From: Mesorhizobium sp. WSM3859
GTDB lineage: Bacteria; Pseudomonadota; Alphaproteobacteria; Rhizobiales; Rhizobiaceae
Assembly (NCBI RefSeq): GCF_002295065.1
Contig: NZ_NSGG01000006.1
Location: 124,001-188,000 of the forward strand
Length of the DNA stretch: 64,000 nt
Direction: 5' to 3'
A program made the position numbers and the translations under genes. Positions 17,393 through 26,165 of this stretch are shown piece after piece. Numbering within the stretch: the first letter of the stretch is position 1; each line of letters opens with the position of its first letter. The notes beneath the pieces are model-generated. The model was not told where the DNA came from, made no database searches, and saw only the letters and a program-made list of their open reading frames with translations.

Positions 17393-18448
17393 TCAATCCT
17401 CGAGCGTTCCGGACCTTGCATTGTTGCTGCGCTTGTCGCCGGCGAGCTTCAAAAGATCCTCGCCGGCGCGGATGATACGGCGCGAGCGACGGGTCAGGAT
17501 AAAGCCCGACTGCGGGGCAAATACCTCCGTGCGGCCGTCGATCTCGCCGGGCGCGTGGACGATCATCGCCAGCCTGTCGCCCTTCTTGACGCGGTCGCCG
17601 GGCTTGACCTCGTAGAGGATCGCGCCGGCCTTGGGCGCGGGCATCATGTCGATGTTTTCGAGCGGCACGACCGGGCCGGCAAATTTGTCGAATTTCGGAA
17701 CCGATGGATCCTGGATGACGCCGCGAGTCACCAGCAGGCGGTAAAGGCCGGCGGCATCGGACGCAGCGAGCGCGCCGTCGACATCCAGCAAGCCGCGATA
17801 TTCGACCGTGGTGACGACGCGCCGGTCGAAGCGCGCGATGCTGGCCGGCACGTTCTGGTAGGGCATGATCGAGGCGCCTTCGAAGGTGCCGGTGTTGTCC
17901 TCGCCCCACAAAAGCACAGCCTCGGCGCCCATGGCCGCCGCGCAGTCGGCCATCTGCGGCCACAGGCTGGTATGGATGTAGAGATAGGCGAGGCCTTCGT
18001 CGTCGCAGTGGAGGTCGAGCACGACGTCGGTGCCGAGCGAGAGTTGGACGAGCCGGTTCTTCAGCCGGCGATCGGCACCGCCAAGGCTGACATCCGGCAA
18101 CAGCCTGGCATCGGGCGCCGCGAGCAGCGGAAAGGAGCGGTTGAAGTTTGTCCTTGTGCCGAGGTTGAAGCGGCCCTGATGCTCGCCGAAATGATATTGC
18201 GCGCGGCCGATCGGATTGGCCCAGGGCACGACCGTAATCGGGCCTCTGATGCGGCCCTCAGCCTCCGCCTTGGTCAGCATCGGCATCAGCGCGTCGATGG
18301 CGACGACGCCGGGCAGTTCACCGGCATGCAAGGCTGCCTGCAGGTAGGCGGAAGGGGCCGCCTTGTCCTTGCCCTCGAAGCGGAAGACCGGAAATTCGTA
18401 AATCGTGCCTTCGGCGTCGCCGGTGATGCGCTCGATCGTCTTCTGCAT
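17393..18448 (-). CDS. succinylglutamate desuccinylase/aspartoacylase family zinc hydrolase
   Basis: The 351-residue product belongs to the M14-related AstE/AspA family (PF04952), which removes acyl groups from amino acids using one zinc ion. Zinc ligands and catalytic motifs are visible: His and Glu in AALHAGELPG, then the second His in VVLDLHCDDEG; the substrate-binding NPIGRAQYHF and GRFNLGTRTNFNR blocks lie between. The C-terminal 90 residues (PLENIDMMPAPKAGAILYEV, KPGDRVKKGDRLAMIVHAPG) form a lipoyl-like beta barrel, as in many bacterial members. The substrate is unknown. A damaged second copy lies at 8110-8722. The ATG at 18448 gives a family-like start. Confidence 0.85.
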   Translation of the reverse strand: MQKTIERITGDAEGTIYEFPVFRFEGKDKAAPSAYLQAALHAGELPGVVAIDALMPMLTKAEAEGRIRGPITVVPWANPIGRAQYHFGEHQGRFNLGTRTNFNRSFPLLAAPDARLLPDVSLGGADRRLKNRLVQLSLGTDVVLDLHCDDEGLAYLYIHTSLWPQMADCAAAMGAEAVLLWGEDNTGTFEGASIMPYQNVPASIARFDRRVVTTVEYRGLLDVDGALAASDAAGLYRLLVTRGVIQDPSVPKFDKFAGPVVPLENIDMMPAPKAGAILYEVKPGDRVKKGDRLAMIVHAPGEIDGRTEVFAPQSGFILTRRSRRIIRAGEDLLKLAGDKRSNNARSGTLED

Positions 18449-18579
18449 GGGGGTCTCCGAATGAAGAGGCCACCCAAATGCATGCTTGCGGTCGGGATGT
18501 CGAGTGGTCCAGCTAAGCCGCGCCGTGGGAGCAGCAAGCTACGATGGACCGAGCCTCGCTGCGGCGAAGACGCCTCGCT

Positions 18580-18792
18580 TTATTCAGCCGGCTGTGCCTT
18601 GAGGATGGCGCGGCGGGCGAGCGCTTGCATGCCCTGGCGAGCATAGCGGCGAGGTTCGGCCGTCGGCGTCAGCCTGGACGCACGGATCTGCAGCGGCGGC
18701 GCGACGATGAAGATCAGCATGCCCCAAACTGTTGGGTCTCCAAAGCCGTCGCTCCTTTGAAGCCCTGCCATGGTTGCGCAGTCATAACGCAC
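18580..18792 (-). pseudogene. possible transporter remnant beside the integrase
   Basis: The frame contains DPTVWGMLIFIVAPPLQIR, which resembles a helix of AraJ-like MFS efflux proteins (W..xxFIVxPPLQxR), followed by a charged tail ending LARRAILKAQPAE. An MFS protein is about 400 residues, so this would be a deleted fragment. The similarity is short and the call is tentative. The surrounding 18449-18831 has no other gene. Confidence 0.3.
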
Positions 18793-18831
18793 AAGGCGCC
18801 CGACTAATGCTCCGCCCCCCTGGCACCTCCA

Positions 18832-19893
18832 CTATGCAGCCTTCTGAGCATGGATAGTATGAAGCATCTCGGGCTTTAGATGTGTGTAGCGTCGCAGCAT
18901 CTTCCAATCCTTGTGCCCTGTAACCAGTGCTACCTGTTCGATTGTGAACCCGGCTTCGAATAGGCGGCTCGTGCCTTCGTGCCGCAAATCATGAAAATGA
19001 AGGTCATGGATGTCCAGATCAGCGCACCCTCGACGGAAGGCGGTGCCGACGGACCGATGATTGAATGGGAAAATTCGATCATCGTCATTGCAGCGCTTAG
19101 CCAATTGCTCCTCGACAATGGCCCAGGCGTCATATCCCGTTGCCGCGAACAGGGGTATGCGCTGATTGTTCCCTTTCTTATTGCGTGGGTCTTTCCGGTC
19201 GCGGATGAGAAGCATCCGCGTGCGAATTTCCAGGTCGGACCAACGTGCCTGGCAGATTTCCTCCTGGCGCATCGCGGTCGCAACAGCGAAACGTATTATC
19301 CGGCCAACCGGCGCTATCTGGAGAGGATTTGTATCGAAGTGAGCGATTAGCCTGTCGAGTTCATCCTGGGTGGGCCGCCTGTCACGCTCACACCCCCTGC
19401 CGACAAGGCCAAGGCGCTTAAGTGCGATGCGCGCTAGATCGACGGGTTCCACTTTGACTGGTAGACCGTGGACGGCCGCGGCATGAGACAGGACAAGTTT
19501 TATAAAGCCGATGTCTATACCGAGAGTCATCGGTCCAGCGCCTTGGGCGGCCCGCTCACGACCAAAACGAATAAGCCGTTCGCGATCCAGGTCCGCGACG
19601 CTACACTTCCCGAGTTGCCTTTTCAGCATACCGAGGGCCGCGGCCTTGGAGCGGCGAGGGGACTTGCCTACATCGCACATGTCGTCGATATGAAGCTCTA
19701 TGAGTTCGCCGAAAGTTTTCCGGCGCGCTATGCGGGACTTGGTCGGCGTCTCACCGCGATCGACTTGGCGCTCGGTTTCGGTCGCCCAGCGCCGTGCGTC
19801 GTCTCTGCGCAGGAACGTCTCGCTGACATAGCGACCTTTGCGACGGACTTGGACACGCCAGGAACCGGATGAGAGCTTTGTGTAGGTGGCCAT
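18832..19893 (-). CDS. tyrosine recombinase (island integrase)
   Basis: The 353-residue integrase has an N-terminal AP2-like arm (SSGSWRVQVRRKGRYVSETF), a core-binding domain (60-160) and a catalytic domain with the complete active site: Arg209 (AMRQEEICQARW), His301-x-x-Arg304 (HDLRHEG), His327 (TGHKDW) and nucleophile Tyr336 (LRRYTHLK). It therefore looks active. It reads away from dusA, starting 115 bases upstream of the dusA ATG, the arrangement expected when an element has inserted at the 5' end of dusA. Integrases using this site are an established group on prophages and genomic islands. The element would extend to the left, beyond the window edge. Confidence 0.9.
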   Translation of the reverse strand: MATYTKLSSGSWRVQVRRKGRYVSETFLRRDDARRWATETERQVDRGETPTKSRIARRKTFGELIELHIDDMCDVGKSPRRSKAAALGMLKRQLGKCSVADLDRERLIRFGRERAAQGAGPMTLGIDIGFIKLVLSHAAAVHGLPVKVEPVDLARIALKRLGLVGRGCERDRRPTQDELDRLIAHFDTNPLQIAPVGRIIRFAVATAMRQEEICQARWSDLEIRTRMLLIRDRKDPRNKKGNNQRIPLFAATGYDAWAIVEEQLAKRCNDDDRIFPFNHRSVGTAFRRGCADLDIHDLHFHDLRHEGTSRLFEAGFTIEQVALVTGHKDWKMLRRYTHLKPEMLHTIHAQKAA

Positions 19894-19989
19894 TTTTTCG
19901 TGTGCGCTCCGTGTGCACTGAGAGATCGAAACGTGGCGAAAAGGGTCGTATTCTGGCGTAAATTCGTGTCCACTCGGCAGGTTCTAAGA

Positions 19990-20065
19990 ATTTGATGTTA
20001 AAGAAAAAATGCTGAAATATCAAGAGCATAGATTGGCTTTGGCCCCGATGATGGATTGGACGGAT
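19990..20065 (+). other. putative island attachment site over the dusA 5' end
   Basis: The bases around the dusA start (aaagaaaaaatgctgaaata) are AT-rich, then the composition turns abruptly GC-rich from about 20042 (gccccgatgatggattggac). The conserved dusA codons for LAPMMDWTDRH fall at the change. The attachment core is likely within about 20030-20065. No second copy of this stretch is visible in the window, so the other end of the element would lie to the left. Confidence 0.5.
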
Positions 20066-21007
20066 CGGCATTGCCGGTTCTTCCACCGCCAGTTGACACG
20101 CCGCGCGCTGCTCTACACCGAGATGGTTGTGGCGGACGCCGTCATCCACGGCGCGCGCGAACGATTGCTCGGTTTCGACTATGTCGAGCATCCGGTGGCG
20201 CTGCAGCTTGGCGGATCGGACCCGGCAAAGCTCGCCGAAGCGGCGCGGATCGGCGAAGCCTTCGGCTATGACGAGATCAACCTCAATGTCGGCTGCCCGT
20301 CCGACCGCGTCCAGTCAGGGACATTCGGCGCCTGCCTGATGAAGACGCCGGACCTGGTCGCCGAATGCGTCGCGGCCATGAAGGCTTCGGTGAAAATCCC
20401 CGTCACGGTCAAATGCCGCATCGGCGTCGACGATCAGGACCCGGAACCCGCTCTCGATACGGTCGCCGACGGCGTGTTCGGCGCGGGCGCCGACGCGCTC
20501 TGGGTGCATGCCCGCAAGGCCTGGCTGGAGGGGCTGAGCCCCAAGGAGAACCGCGACATCCCGCCGCTCGACTATCCGCGCGTCTATCGGCTGAAGGCCA
20601 GAAAGCCGAACGAATTCATCGGCATCAACGGCGGCATTCAATCGCTTGCCGAAGCGTCGGTGCATCTCGGCCATGTTGACGGCGTGATGCTCGGCCGCGC
20701 CGCCTATCATACGCCCGGCATCCTGACGGGCGTCGATGCCGCGTTCTACGGCGAAGTGGCAGCCGTCTTCGACTATCCGGGCCTGATCGACGCCATGGCC
20801 GGCTATGCCGCGCGCCACATCGAGCGGGGCGGGCGCCTCGGCCACATCACCCGCCATATGGTCGGACTGTTCCACCGGCTGCCCGGCGCGCGCCGCTTCC
20901 GGCAGATTCTTTCCACCGACGCAAACCAACCCGGCGCCGGGCCGGAGGTGCTGAAGAGCGCGTTCGCAGCGATCGATTTCACGACCGCGGAAGCCGACGC
21001 GGCCTGA
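20009..21007 (+). CDS. dusA: tRNA-dihydrouridine synthase A
   Basis: This FMN enzyme reduces U20/U20a in the tRNA D loop with NADPH. The 332-residue product shows the DusA hallmarks: LAPMMDWTDRHCRFFHR at the N terminus, the active Cys96 in NLNVGCPSDRVQSGTFGACL, FMN/phosphate-binding KCRIGVDD and VHARKAWLEGLSPKENRDIP, and NGGIQSL with VMLGRAAYHTP. The first ten codons are AT-rich, unlike the rest, and the adjacent integrase suggests they came with the island; the protein is still complete. Its promoter is then also island-derived, which could change its expression. It is followed by a dispersed palindromic repeat. Confidence 0.95.
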   Translation: MLKYQEHRLALAPMMDWTDRHCRFFHRQLTRRALLYTEMVVADAVIHGARERLLGFDYVEHPVALQLGGSDPAKLAEAARIGEAFGYDEINLNVGCPSDRVQSGTFGACLMKTPDLVAECVAAMKASVKIPVTVKCRIGVDDQDPEPALDTVADGVFGAGADALWVHARKAWLEGLSPKENRDIPPLDYPRVYRLKARKPNEFIGINGGIQSLAEASVHLGHVDGVMLGRAAYHTPGILTGVDAAFYGEVAAVFDYPGLIDAMAGYAARHIERGGRLGHITRHMVGLFHRLPGARRFRQILSTDANQPGAGPEVLKSAFAAIDFTTAEADAA

Positions 21008-21017
21008 CTTTCGGTCA

Positions 21018-21087
21018 GAGCAATTCCAGGAGAAGTGTAAGCGGTTAAGTTCGGCGCCTTCGCCTTAACCTTCCGTCCGGAACTGCG
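21018..21087 (+). repeat. dispersed palindromic repeat after dusA
   Basis: The unit opens GAGCAATTCCAGGAGAAGTG and closes TTCCGTCCGGAACTGC, so its ends are complementary, with an inner GGCGCCTTCGCC hairpin. The core AAGTGTAAGCGGTT is shared with four other places in the window. It begins 10 bases after the dusA stop, in the sense direction. A tail containing ACAAAGAGATGG also recurs (complement at 57051-57063). Confidence 0.75.
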
Positions 21088-21131
21088 TAAAAACAAAGAG
21101 ATGGGACGTTTCGCCGTTTCTATAAAACGCG

Positions 21132-21836
21132 CTAGTCCCGCAGGATCATGCGGTCGCCGCGCACGTCGAAGCCTGACAATGAGCCGATGAAGTTCATGCC
21201 GAGCAGGCTCTGGTCGAGCATGCCGGGCGCGGCGACCATCACCGACATATCCTTGCGCACGATGCCGCCGATCGCCACCTCGTTGGTCCTGACCGTCGCG
21301 GCGCGCGCCATGCCGTTGGCGGTGGAGACGTCGACGCTGTAGCTGAGCGCCGCCGGGTTGAAACCCGCGGCCTGGGCATCTTGCGATGTCAGCACCGTGC
21401 TGGTCGCGCCGGTGTCGACGACGGCGCGCACCGGCGTGCCGTTGACCAGGATGCGAGCCTCGAAATGGCCATTGTCGGCTTTGTCGAGCGTGACGGTCGG
21501 GCGACCATTCTCCAAGCCGAGCGCCAGCGGGCTGCCCGGGACAAGGCCGGCGGTCACGCGGCTCGCGACGTCCTGCAGCTCGTAGCGATACTGGTAGCCG
21601 GCGATCAGCACGAGCACGAACGCGGCCCAGACGCCGAGATTGCGCGCCATGTCGCCCAGCGGCCGGCCGGAGCGGAGCAGGCTCGCGCCGATCACCATAA
21701 CCAGCAGGCCGACCCAGATCAGCCGGCCGAAATCATTGTTGTTCATGCCGAAGGTGTGCCCGGCCGAATTGTTGAGCATCAAGAGCACGACCCCGACGCC
21801 GATCACCGCCATGACGATCCAGAACAGCCGGTTCAT
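21132..21836 (-). CDS. retropepsin-like aspartic protease, membrane anchored
   Basis: The 234-residue product of the clan AA (TIGR02281-type) family has N-terminal helices (MNRLFWIVMAVIGVGVVLLM, LIWVGLLVMVIGASLL, LGVWAAFVLVLIAGYQY) and a periplasmic protease domain with a single catalytic triad AVVDTGATSTVLTS and the flap-like LLGMNFIGSLSGFDV. Members work as dimers like retroviral proteases; cellular substrates are mostly unknown. The ATG at 21836 begins the first helix; a longer frame to 22010 overlaps the next gene and looks spurious. It follows the DUF1289 gene by 11 bases, so the two form an operon, divergent from cobT. Confidence 0.85.
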   Translation of the reverse strand: MNRLFWIVMAVIGVGVVLLMLNNSAGHTFGMNNNDFGRLIWVGLLVMVIGASLLRSGRPLGDMARNLGVWAAFVLVLIAGYQYRYELQDVASRVTAGLVPGSPLALGLENGRPTVTLDKADNGHFEARILVNGTPVRAVVDTGATSTVLTSQDAQAAGFNPAALSYSVDVSTANGMARAATVRTNEVAIGGIVRKDMSVMVAAPGMLDQSLLGMNFIGSLSGFDVRGDRMILRD

Positions 21837-21847
21837 CGGTTTTCTTC

Positions 21848-22078
21848 TCACAAAACGCCACGTTCGCGCGCCATGCGGGTACGCCTTGTTTCGCGGCGCG
21901 GCCGGCGCTCGACCGTTTCGAGCCGGGCCGGCAGTTCGGCCATCACCGCCCGGCGCGTTTCGGGGGTCATCGTCAGCCAGCCGGAAATCTCGTCGCGCGT
22001 GCGGCCGCAACCGAAGCAGAACCCGGTTTTCATATCGATCGAACAGACCAGGATGCAGGGGGATTCAATAGCGGTCAT
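21848..22078 (-). CDS. DUF1289 small Cys-rich protein
   Basis: The 76-residue product carries the DUF1289 signature [20 protein letters not shown], followed by [18 protein letters not shown]. Four cysteines probably bind a metal (zinc or Fe-S). Function is unknown, but the family is widespread in proteobacteria. The gene starts at 22078, 165 bases from divergent cobT, and runs into the aspartic protease gene with an 11-base gap. Confidence 0.9.
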   Translation of the reverse strand: MTAIESPCILVCSIDMKTGFCFGCGRTRDEISGWLTMTPETRRAVMAELPARLETVERRPRRETRRTRMARERGVL

Positions 22079-22243
22079 GCTGTTCTCTTGCGTTCATTCC
22101 ACATGGTGCAACCGCCGAAGCAATGCAAGCCCTCCGCGATGCGTCGCAAGGCCACCTGTTCGCGGCATCGCCAGGCGGTTGTGCCGGCCGGAGAAGGCGG
22201 CTATGCCGCTTGCGATTTCCGCAACGAACCGCGACCGACATAA

Positions 22244-23239
22244 ATGCCTGCTAAGCCTTTCGACGACTTCCGAAGCCTCCTGGCGGCGTTGCCGCCTGCC
22301 GATGACGCGGCGGGCGCGCGTGTCCGCGCGTTGTTTGCCAAAGCGGACAAGCCGAACGAATCGCTCGGGCGCGTCGAGGACATCGCGGCCTGGATTGCCG
22401 CCTGGAGCGGGCGGGCGCCGCCGGCGATCAACCGGCCGCTGGTGGCGATCTTCGCCGGCAATCACGGCGCCGTCCGGCATGGCATTTCGCCGCGGCGTGT
22501 GGCGGCGACCGCCGATGAAGTCGAGCTCTGCGCCGCCGGCGGGGCCGCGATCAACCAGGTCTGCATCGCCAACGATCTCGGCCTGAAAGTCTTCGACCTG
22601 GCATTGGATATCCCCACAGGCGACGTCACCGAGGAAGCTGCGCTCGATGAGCGCGGCTGCGCCGCGACCATGGCCTTCGGCATGGAGGCGGTTGCCGGCG
22701 GAGCCGATCTTCTGTGCCTGGGTGATCTCGGGGTTGGCAATTCGACCATTGCGGCTGCCCTTTGCGCCGCGCTGTTCGGCGGCCAGGGGACGGATTGGGT
22801 TGGGCCGGGGTCTGGCGCCGATGCGGCGACGATGGCGCGAAAGGCCGAGGTTGTCGATCGGGCGCTGGCGTTTCATGGTTCCGGCCTCGGCGATCCGCTG
22901 GAGGCCCTGCGACGGGTCGGCGGCCGCGAGTTCGCGGCGATCTGCGGCGCCATTCTTGCGGCCCGCATGGAGAAGATTCCCGTCTTGCTCGACGGATTCG
23001 TGGCGACTGCCGCGGCCGCTGTTCTGCATGCGGCCAGCCCCGGCACGCTCGATCATTGTCTGCTTGCCGGCCTGTCGCCCGAGCCTGGTCATGCCAAGGC
23101 TGCCGAAAGGCTCGGACTGCGGCCTCTGCTCGATTTCGGCATCAGCCATGGCGAAGGAGTTGGGGCCGCTCTCGCTGCCGGTATCGTCAAGGCCGCGGCG
23201 CTGACCAGCTCAGGTATGGCGATGGCTGTTCGGCTGTAG
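22244..23239 (+). CDS. cobT: nicotinate-nucleotide--dimethylbenzimidazole phosphoribosyltransferase
   Basis: CobT makes alpha-ribazole phosphate for the lower ligand of cobalamin. The 331-residue product matches the family in length and motifs: NESLGRVEDIAAWIA (the KPxGSLG-like start), IFAGNHGAV, GDLGVGNSTIAAAL, GPGSGAD, ILLDGF-type VLLDGFVATAAA and the terminal LLDFGISHGEGVGAALA with the catalytic Glu. It is alone here: no cobS follows, and the next gene converges 16 bases away. I see no cobalamin riboswitch in the 165 bases upstream. Confidence 0.93.
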   Translation: MPAKPFDDFRSLLAALPPADDAAGARVRALFAKADKPNESLGRVEDIAAWIAAWSGRAPPAINRPLVAIFAGNHGAVRHGISPRRVAATADEVELCAAGGAAINQVCIANDLGLKVFDLALDIPTGDVTEEAALDERGCAATMAFGMEAVAGGADLLCLGDLGVGNSTIAAALCAALFGGQGTDWVGPGSGADAATMARKAEVVDRALAFHGSGLGDPLEALRRVGGREFAAICGAILAARMEKIPVLLDGFVATAAAAVLHAASPGTLDHCLLAGLSPEPGHAKAAERLGLRPLLDFGISHGEGVGAALAAGIVKAAALTSSGMAMAVRL

Positions 23240-23255
23240 ACCCGCGGGGATCGCG

Positions 23256-24779
23256 TCAGCGGCGCCCGCGGGTGGCGACCGTCTTGGTCGGCAGGGCCGG
23301 CAGTTCCTCCATCACCCGGCTCAGCGGGAAGATGGCAATCGCCTCCGTGCCTTCGCGCAACTTGGAATGAAGCTCGAACTCGCCGCCATGCATGGCGAGC
23401 AGGCCCTGCACGATCGGCAGGCCGAGGCCGGTTCCCTGTTCGGCGCTCTTGATGGCGATCGAGCCCTGGCCGAAAGCGGAAAGCACGACCGGGATCTCCT
23501 CTTCCGGTATGCCCGGGCCGTTGTCCTTGACCGAAATGTACTGGCCGCCGCCGGCGGTCCAGCCGACGCGCACGCGCACTTCGCCGCCGGACGGCGTGAA
23601 CTTGATCGAATTGGATAGAAGGTTGAGCGTGATCTGCCGCACCGCGCGCTCGTCGGCGAAGAGGCGCGGCAAGGTCTCCTCGAACTCCTGGATGATGCGG
23701 ATATCCTTGTTGCGGGCCCGCAACTCCATCATGTGGCAGCAGTCCTCGACGATGGTCACCAACACGAGTGGCTCCTCGTTGAGCTGGTAGCGGCCGGCCT
23801 CGATGCGCGACAGGTCGAGGATCTCGTTGATCAGGTCAAGCAAATGCTGGCCGGACTCGTGCACGTCATGGGCATAATCGCGATAGGTCGGATTGTTCAT
23901 CGGCCCCAGCACCTCATTGGCCATCACCTCGGAGAAGCCGAGAATGGCGTTGAGCGGCGTTCGGAGCTCGTGGCTCATCGAGGCGAGAAAGCGCGACTTC
24001 GCCAGATTGGCGTCCTCGGCGCGCCGCCTTGCCTCGTCCGACATCGATTTCGCCGTCTCCACCTCGGCGATCAGCGCGTCCTTCTCCGAGCGGAAGGACA
24101 ACACCATCAACGAGGCCTGATTAAGATGTCGCGCGACGTAACCGAAGAAGGGAAGTGCGGCGATGAGGAGCGCCGCCATCGTGGCTTCGATCGGCGTCCA
24201 CAGGCGGATGATGGTGTAGACATAGACGGCAACGGGGATGGCAAAGGTCGCCAACAGCGCGCCGCCAAGCGAGGAGGCCATCACGGCGGTCGTCGCCATC
24301 GCGATCAGCAGCACCATGGCCTTGGCCACATGGAACTGGTCGATCTGGCAGGTTTCGCAGCCGATCCATGCGAACCATGCCCAGCCCAGGCCACACAGGA
24401 AATGGCCGATCAGAAAATCGCGGCGCGTCTGTGCCGGGTCGAGTTCGGCGGCTTCGGTTCGCTCGACGCGCCGCGACATGAAAGCGACGATCGCGTAGCA
24501 AAGCAGCATCGCCAGGGCCCAGATGGCGATCTGGTTGCCCAGGCCCGCCAGCCGGCCGAGAGCCGCCACCGCAAGCACCAGCAGCGGGGTTGCGACCGCG
24601 CTGACCACCATGGCGCGCGCATGCAGTTTCAGGAGCTCGCGATCGAAGTCGAGGCTGCCCGCTTGTTGCGAAAGGCGGTCGCGCGTCTTGCGCACCGCGC
24701 GCGCCACATCGCTGTTGCGGTGCGGTTTACGGCGGTCCACAATGAATTTATCCGCTGTGTTCGAGCGTAGCAAAGGCAT
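23256..24779 (-). CDS. PleC/PdhS-like membrane sensor histidine kinase
   Basis: The 507-residue product has six or so membrane helices (about 55-215), a short coiled coil (240-265), a HisKA domain with His270 in FLASMSHELRTPLNAILGFS, and a full ATPase domain (NLLSNSIKFTPSGG, DNGPGIPEEE, GTGLGLPIVQGL). The residues after the phospho-His (EVMANEVLGPMNNPTYRDYA) are typical of the PleC/DivJ/PdhS group that controls the DivK-CtrA cell-cycle pathway in Rhizobiales. The exact member cannot be fixed by eye. It lacks an N-terminal PAS domain and has no adjacent regulator. Its promoter region (24780-24855) is shared with the divergent nuclease gene. Confidence 0.85.
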   Translation of the reverse strand: MPLLRSNTADKFIVDRRKPHRNSDVARAVRKTRDRLSQQAGSLDFDRELLKLHARAMVVSAVATPLLVLAVAALGRLAGLGNQIAIWALAMLLCYAIVAFMSRRVERTEAAELDPAQTRRDFLIGHFLCGLGWAWFAWIGCETCQIDQFHVAKAMVLLIAMATTAVMASSLGGALLATFAIPVAVYVYTIIRLWTPIEATMAALLIAALPFFGYVARHLNQASLMVLSFRSEKDALIAEVETAKSMSDEARRRAEDANLAKSRFLASMSHELRTPLNAILGFSEVMANEVLGPMNNPTYRDYAHDVHESGQHLLDLINEILDLSRIEAGRYQLNEEPLVLVTIVEDCCHMMELRARNKDIRIIQEFEETLPRLFADERAVRQITLNLLSNSIKFTPSGGEVRVRVGWTAGGGQYISVKDNGPGIPEEEIPVVLSAFGQGSIAIKSAEQGTGLGLPIVQGLLAMHGGEFELHSKLREGTEAIAIFPLSRVMEELPALPTKTVATRGRR

Positions 24780-24855
24780 ACGGACTTCAATTTCTGCGCG
24801 CAGCGATTTTCAGTTCGTTAAGCTACGTTCGAATGATTAAGAGACTGTTTGCCAT

Positions 24856-25479
24856 ATGAGCCGCTTCGGGCCGCGAGGACCGCGCCGGCGCTATGCGGCA
24901 AGCCCGCCGCGCAGCCTCTGGCGCAAGCTGCTGGACTATGGGCTGGCCTTCCTCTTGCTCGGGTTGCTGATCCTGCTGGCGGCGCGGCTCGATCGCTTTG
25001 AGAGGCGTACGGAGCAGGGCACGGCGATCGTCAATGACGGCGATTCGATCACGCTCGGGGCCGAGCGCATCCGCATGCGCGGCATCGATGCGCCTGAGTA
25101 TCTGCAGACATGCCAGAAGGCCGGCGCCGACTATCCCTGCGGCAAGCTGGCGCGGCAGTCGCTGGTGCGCCTGATAGCCGGCAGGCCTGTTTTCTGCAGC
25201 GGCTGGCAGCGCGACCGCTACGGCCGGCTGCTCGGCGATTGCAGGGCAGGCGACACCGACCTGAACCGGGCCCAGGTACAGGCCGGATGGGCGGTTGCCT
25301 TCGGCGGCTTCGAGACCGAGGAAGCGGCGGCGAGAGCGGCCAAGCTCGGCATCTGGGCAGGCAGCTTCGAGGCGCCACAGGATTGGCGCGACAGCCATCA
25401 CGATGCGCCGGTCGAGCGGAAGCACGGCACGCTGGCCTCGTTCGGCGACGCGTTGCGCGAGTTCTTTCGCTTCTGGTGA
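24856..25479 (+). CDS. thermonuclease (SNase-like) domain protein, membrane anchored
   Basis: The 207-residue product has one N-terminal helix (LLDYGLAFLLLGLLILLAAR) followed by a staphylococcal-nuclease fold: IVNDGDSITLGAERIRMRGI with DAPE (catalytic Asp and first Arg), GKLARQSL, and DRYGRLLGDC (second Arg). Such proteins cleave DNA or RNA with calcium, outside the membrane if the anchor holds. Two extra cysteines (CQKAGADYPCG) probably form a disulfide. It begins a three-gene plus-strand run with the GST and uracil-DNA glycosylase genes; a TGATG overlap marks its end. Confidence 0.88.
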   Translation: MSRFGPRGPRRRYAASPPRSLWRKLLDYGLAFLLLGLLILLAARLDRFERRTEQGTAIVNDGDSITLGAERIRMRGIDAPEYLQTCQKAGADYPCGKLARQSLVRLIAGRPVFCSGWQRDRYGRLLGDCRAGDTDLNRAQVQAGWAVAFGGFETEEAAARAAKLGIWAGSFEAPQDWRDSHHDAPVERKHGTLASFGDALREFFRFW

Positions 25480-25526
25480 TGGGCGTATCCGAGCCCTATG
25501 ATCCGGTGGAGAAGCTGGAGGATGGA

Positions 25527-26138
25527 ATGAAGCTGTTCGATGGCGGCCGCGCGCCCAATCCCCGGCGTGTGCGTGTCTTCCTTGCCGAGAAGGGGCTGAC
25601 GGTGCCGCTTGTGCCCGTCGACATGGGCGCGCTGGAGCATCGCGGCGAAGAGGTGGCGCAGCGCAATCCGCTGCGGCGCCTGCCGGTGCTCGAGCTCGAC
25701 GACGGCACCATCATCACCGAATCGATCGCCATCTGCCGCTATTTCGAGGAGTTGCACCCCGAGCCGGCGCTGTTCGGCAAGGGCGCGCTCGGCAAGGCTA
25801 AAGTCGAGATGTGGCAAAGGCGCCTTGAACTGAACCTCATGGTCAGCGTCGCGGCCGCGTTCCGGCACATCCATCCGGCGATGAAGGAGTGGGAGGTGCC
25901 GCAGATCCCGGAATGGGGAGAGGCCAACAAGCCGAAGGTGATCGAGTTCCTGCGCCTCTTCGACAATGACCTGGCGGAGCGGGAGTTCGCGGCCGGCGAT
26001 GACTATTCGGTCGCCGATATCACCGGCATGATCGCCATCGATTTCATGAAACCGGCCCGCATCAAGGTACCAGAGGAGTGCACGAATGTGCTGCGCTGGT
26101 ACGGGGCGCTGACGAGCCGGCCGAGCGCGACGGCCTGA
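25527..26138 (+). CDS. glutathione S-transferase family protein
   Basis: The 203-residue product has an N-terminal thioredoxin-like domain (MKLFDGGRAPNPRRVRVFLA, RNPLRRLPVLELDDGTIITE with the cis-Pro, then SIAICRYFEEL with the Glu/Ser that hold glutathione) and an all-helical C-terminal domain (MWQRRLELNLMVSVAAAFRH, YSVADITGMIAIDF). The family conjugates or reduces substrates with glutathione. I chose the ATG at 25527, with GGAGG seven bases upstream; an ATG at 25479 overlaps the nuclease stop and would add 16 residues. The substrate is unknown. Confidence 0.9.
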   Translation: MKLFDGGRAPNPRRVRVFLAEKGLTVPLVPVDMGALEHRGEEVAQRNPLRRLPVLELDDGTIITESIAICRYFEELHPEPALFGKGALGKAKVEMWQRRLELNLMVSVAAAFRHIHPAMKEWEVPQIPEWGEANKPKVIEFLRLFDNDLAEREFAAGDDYSVADITGMIAIDFMKPARIKVPEECTNVLRWYGALTSRPSATA

Positions 26139-26165
26139 GCGACGAAATTGGATAGTCCGCCCGAT

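Noticed and set aside
1..19900. second dusA-type attachment site marking the island's far end
   Set aside because: I found no second copy of the dusA 5' codons (LAPMMDWTDRH region) to the left, so the end must lie outside the window or be too diverged to see.
22079..22243. possible cobalamin riboswitch before cobT
   Set aside because: No B12-box or conserved core is visible in the short upstream region.
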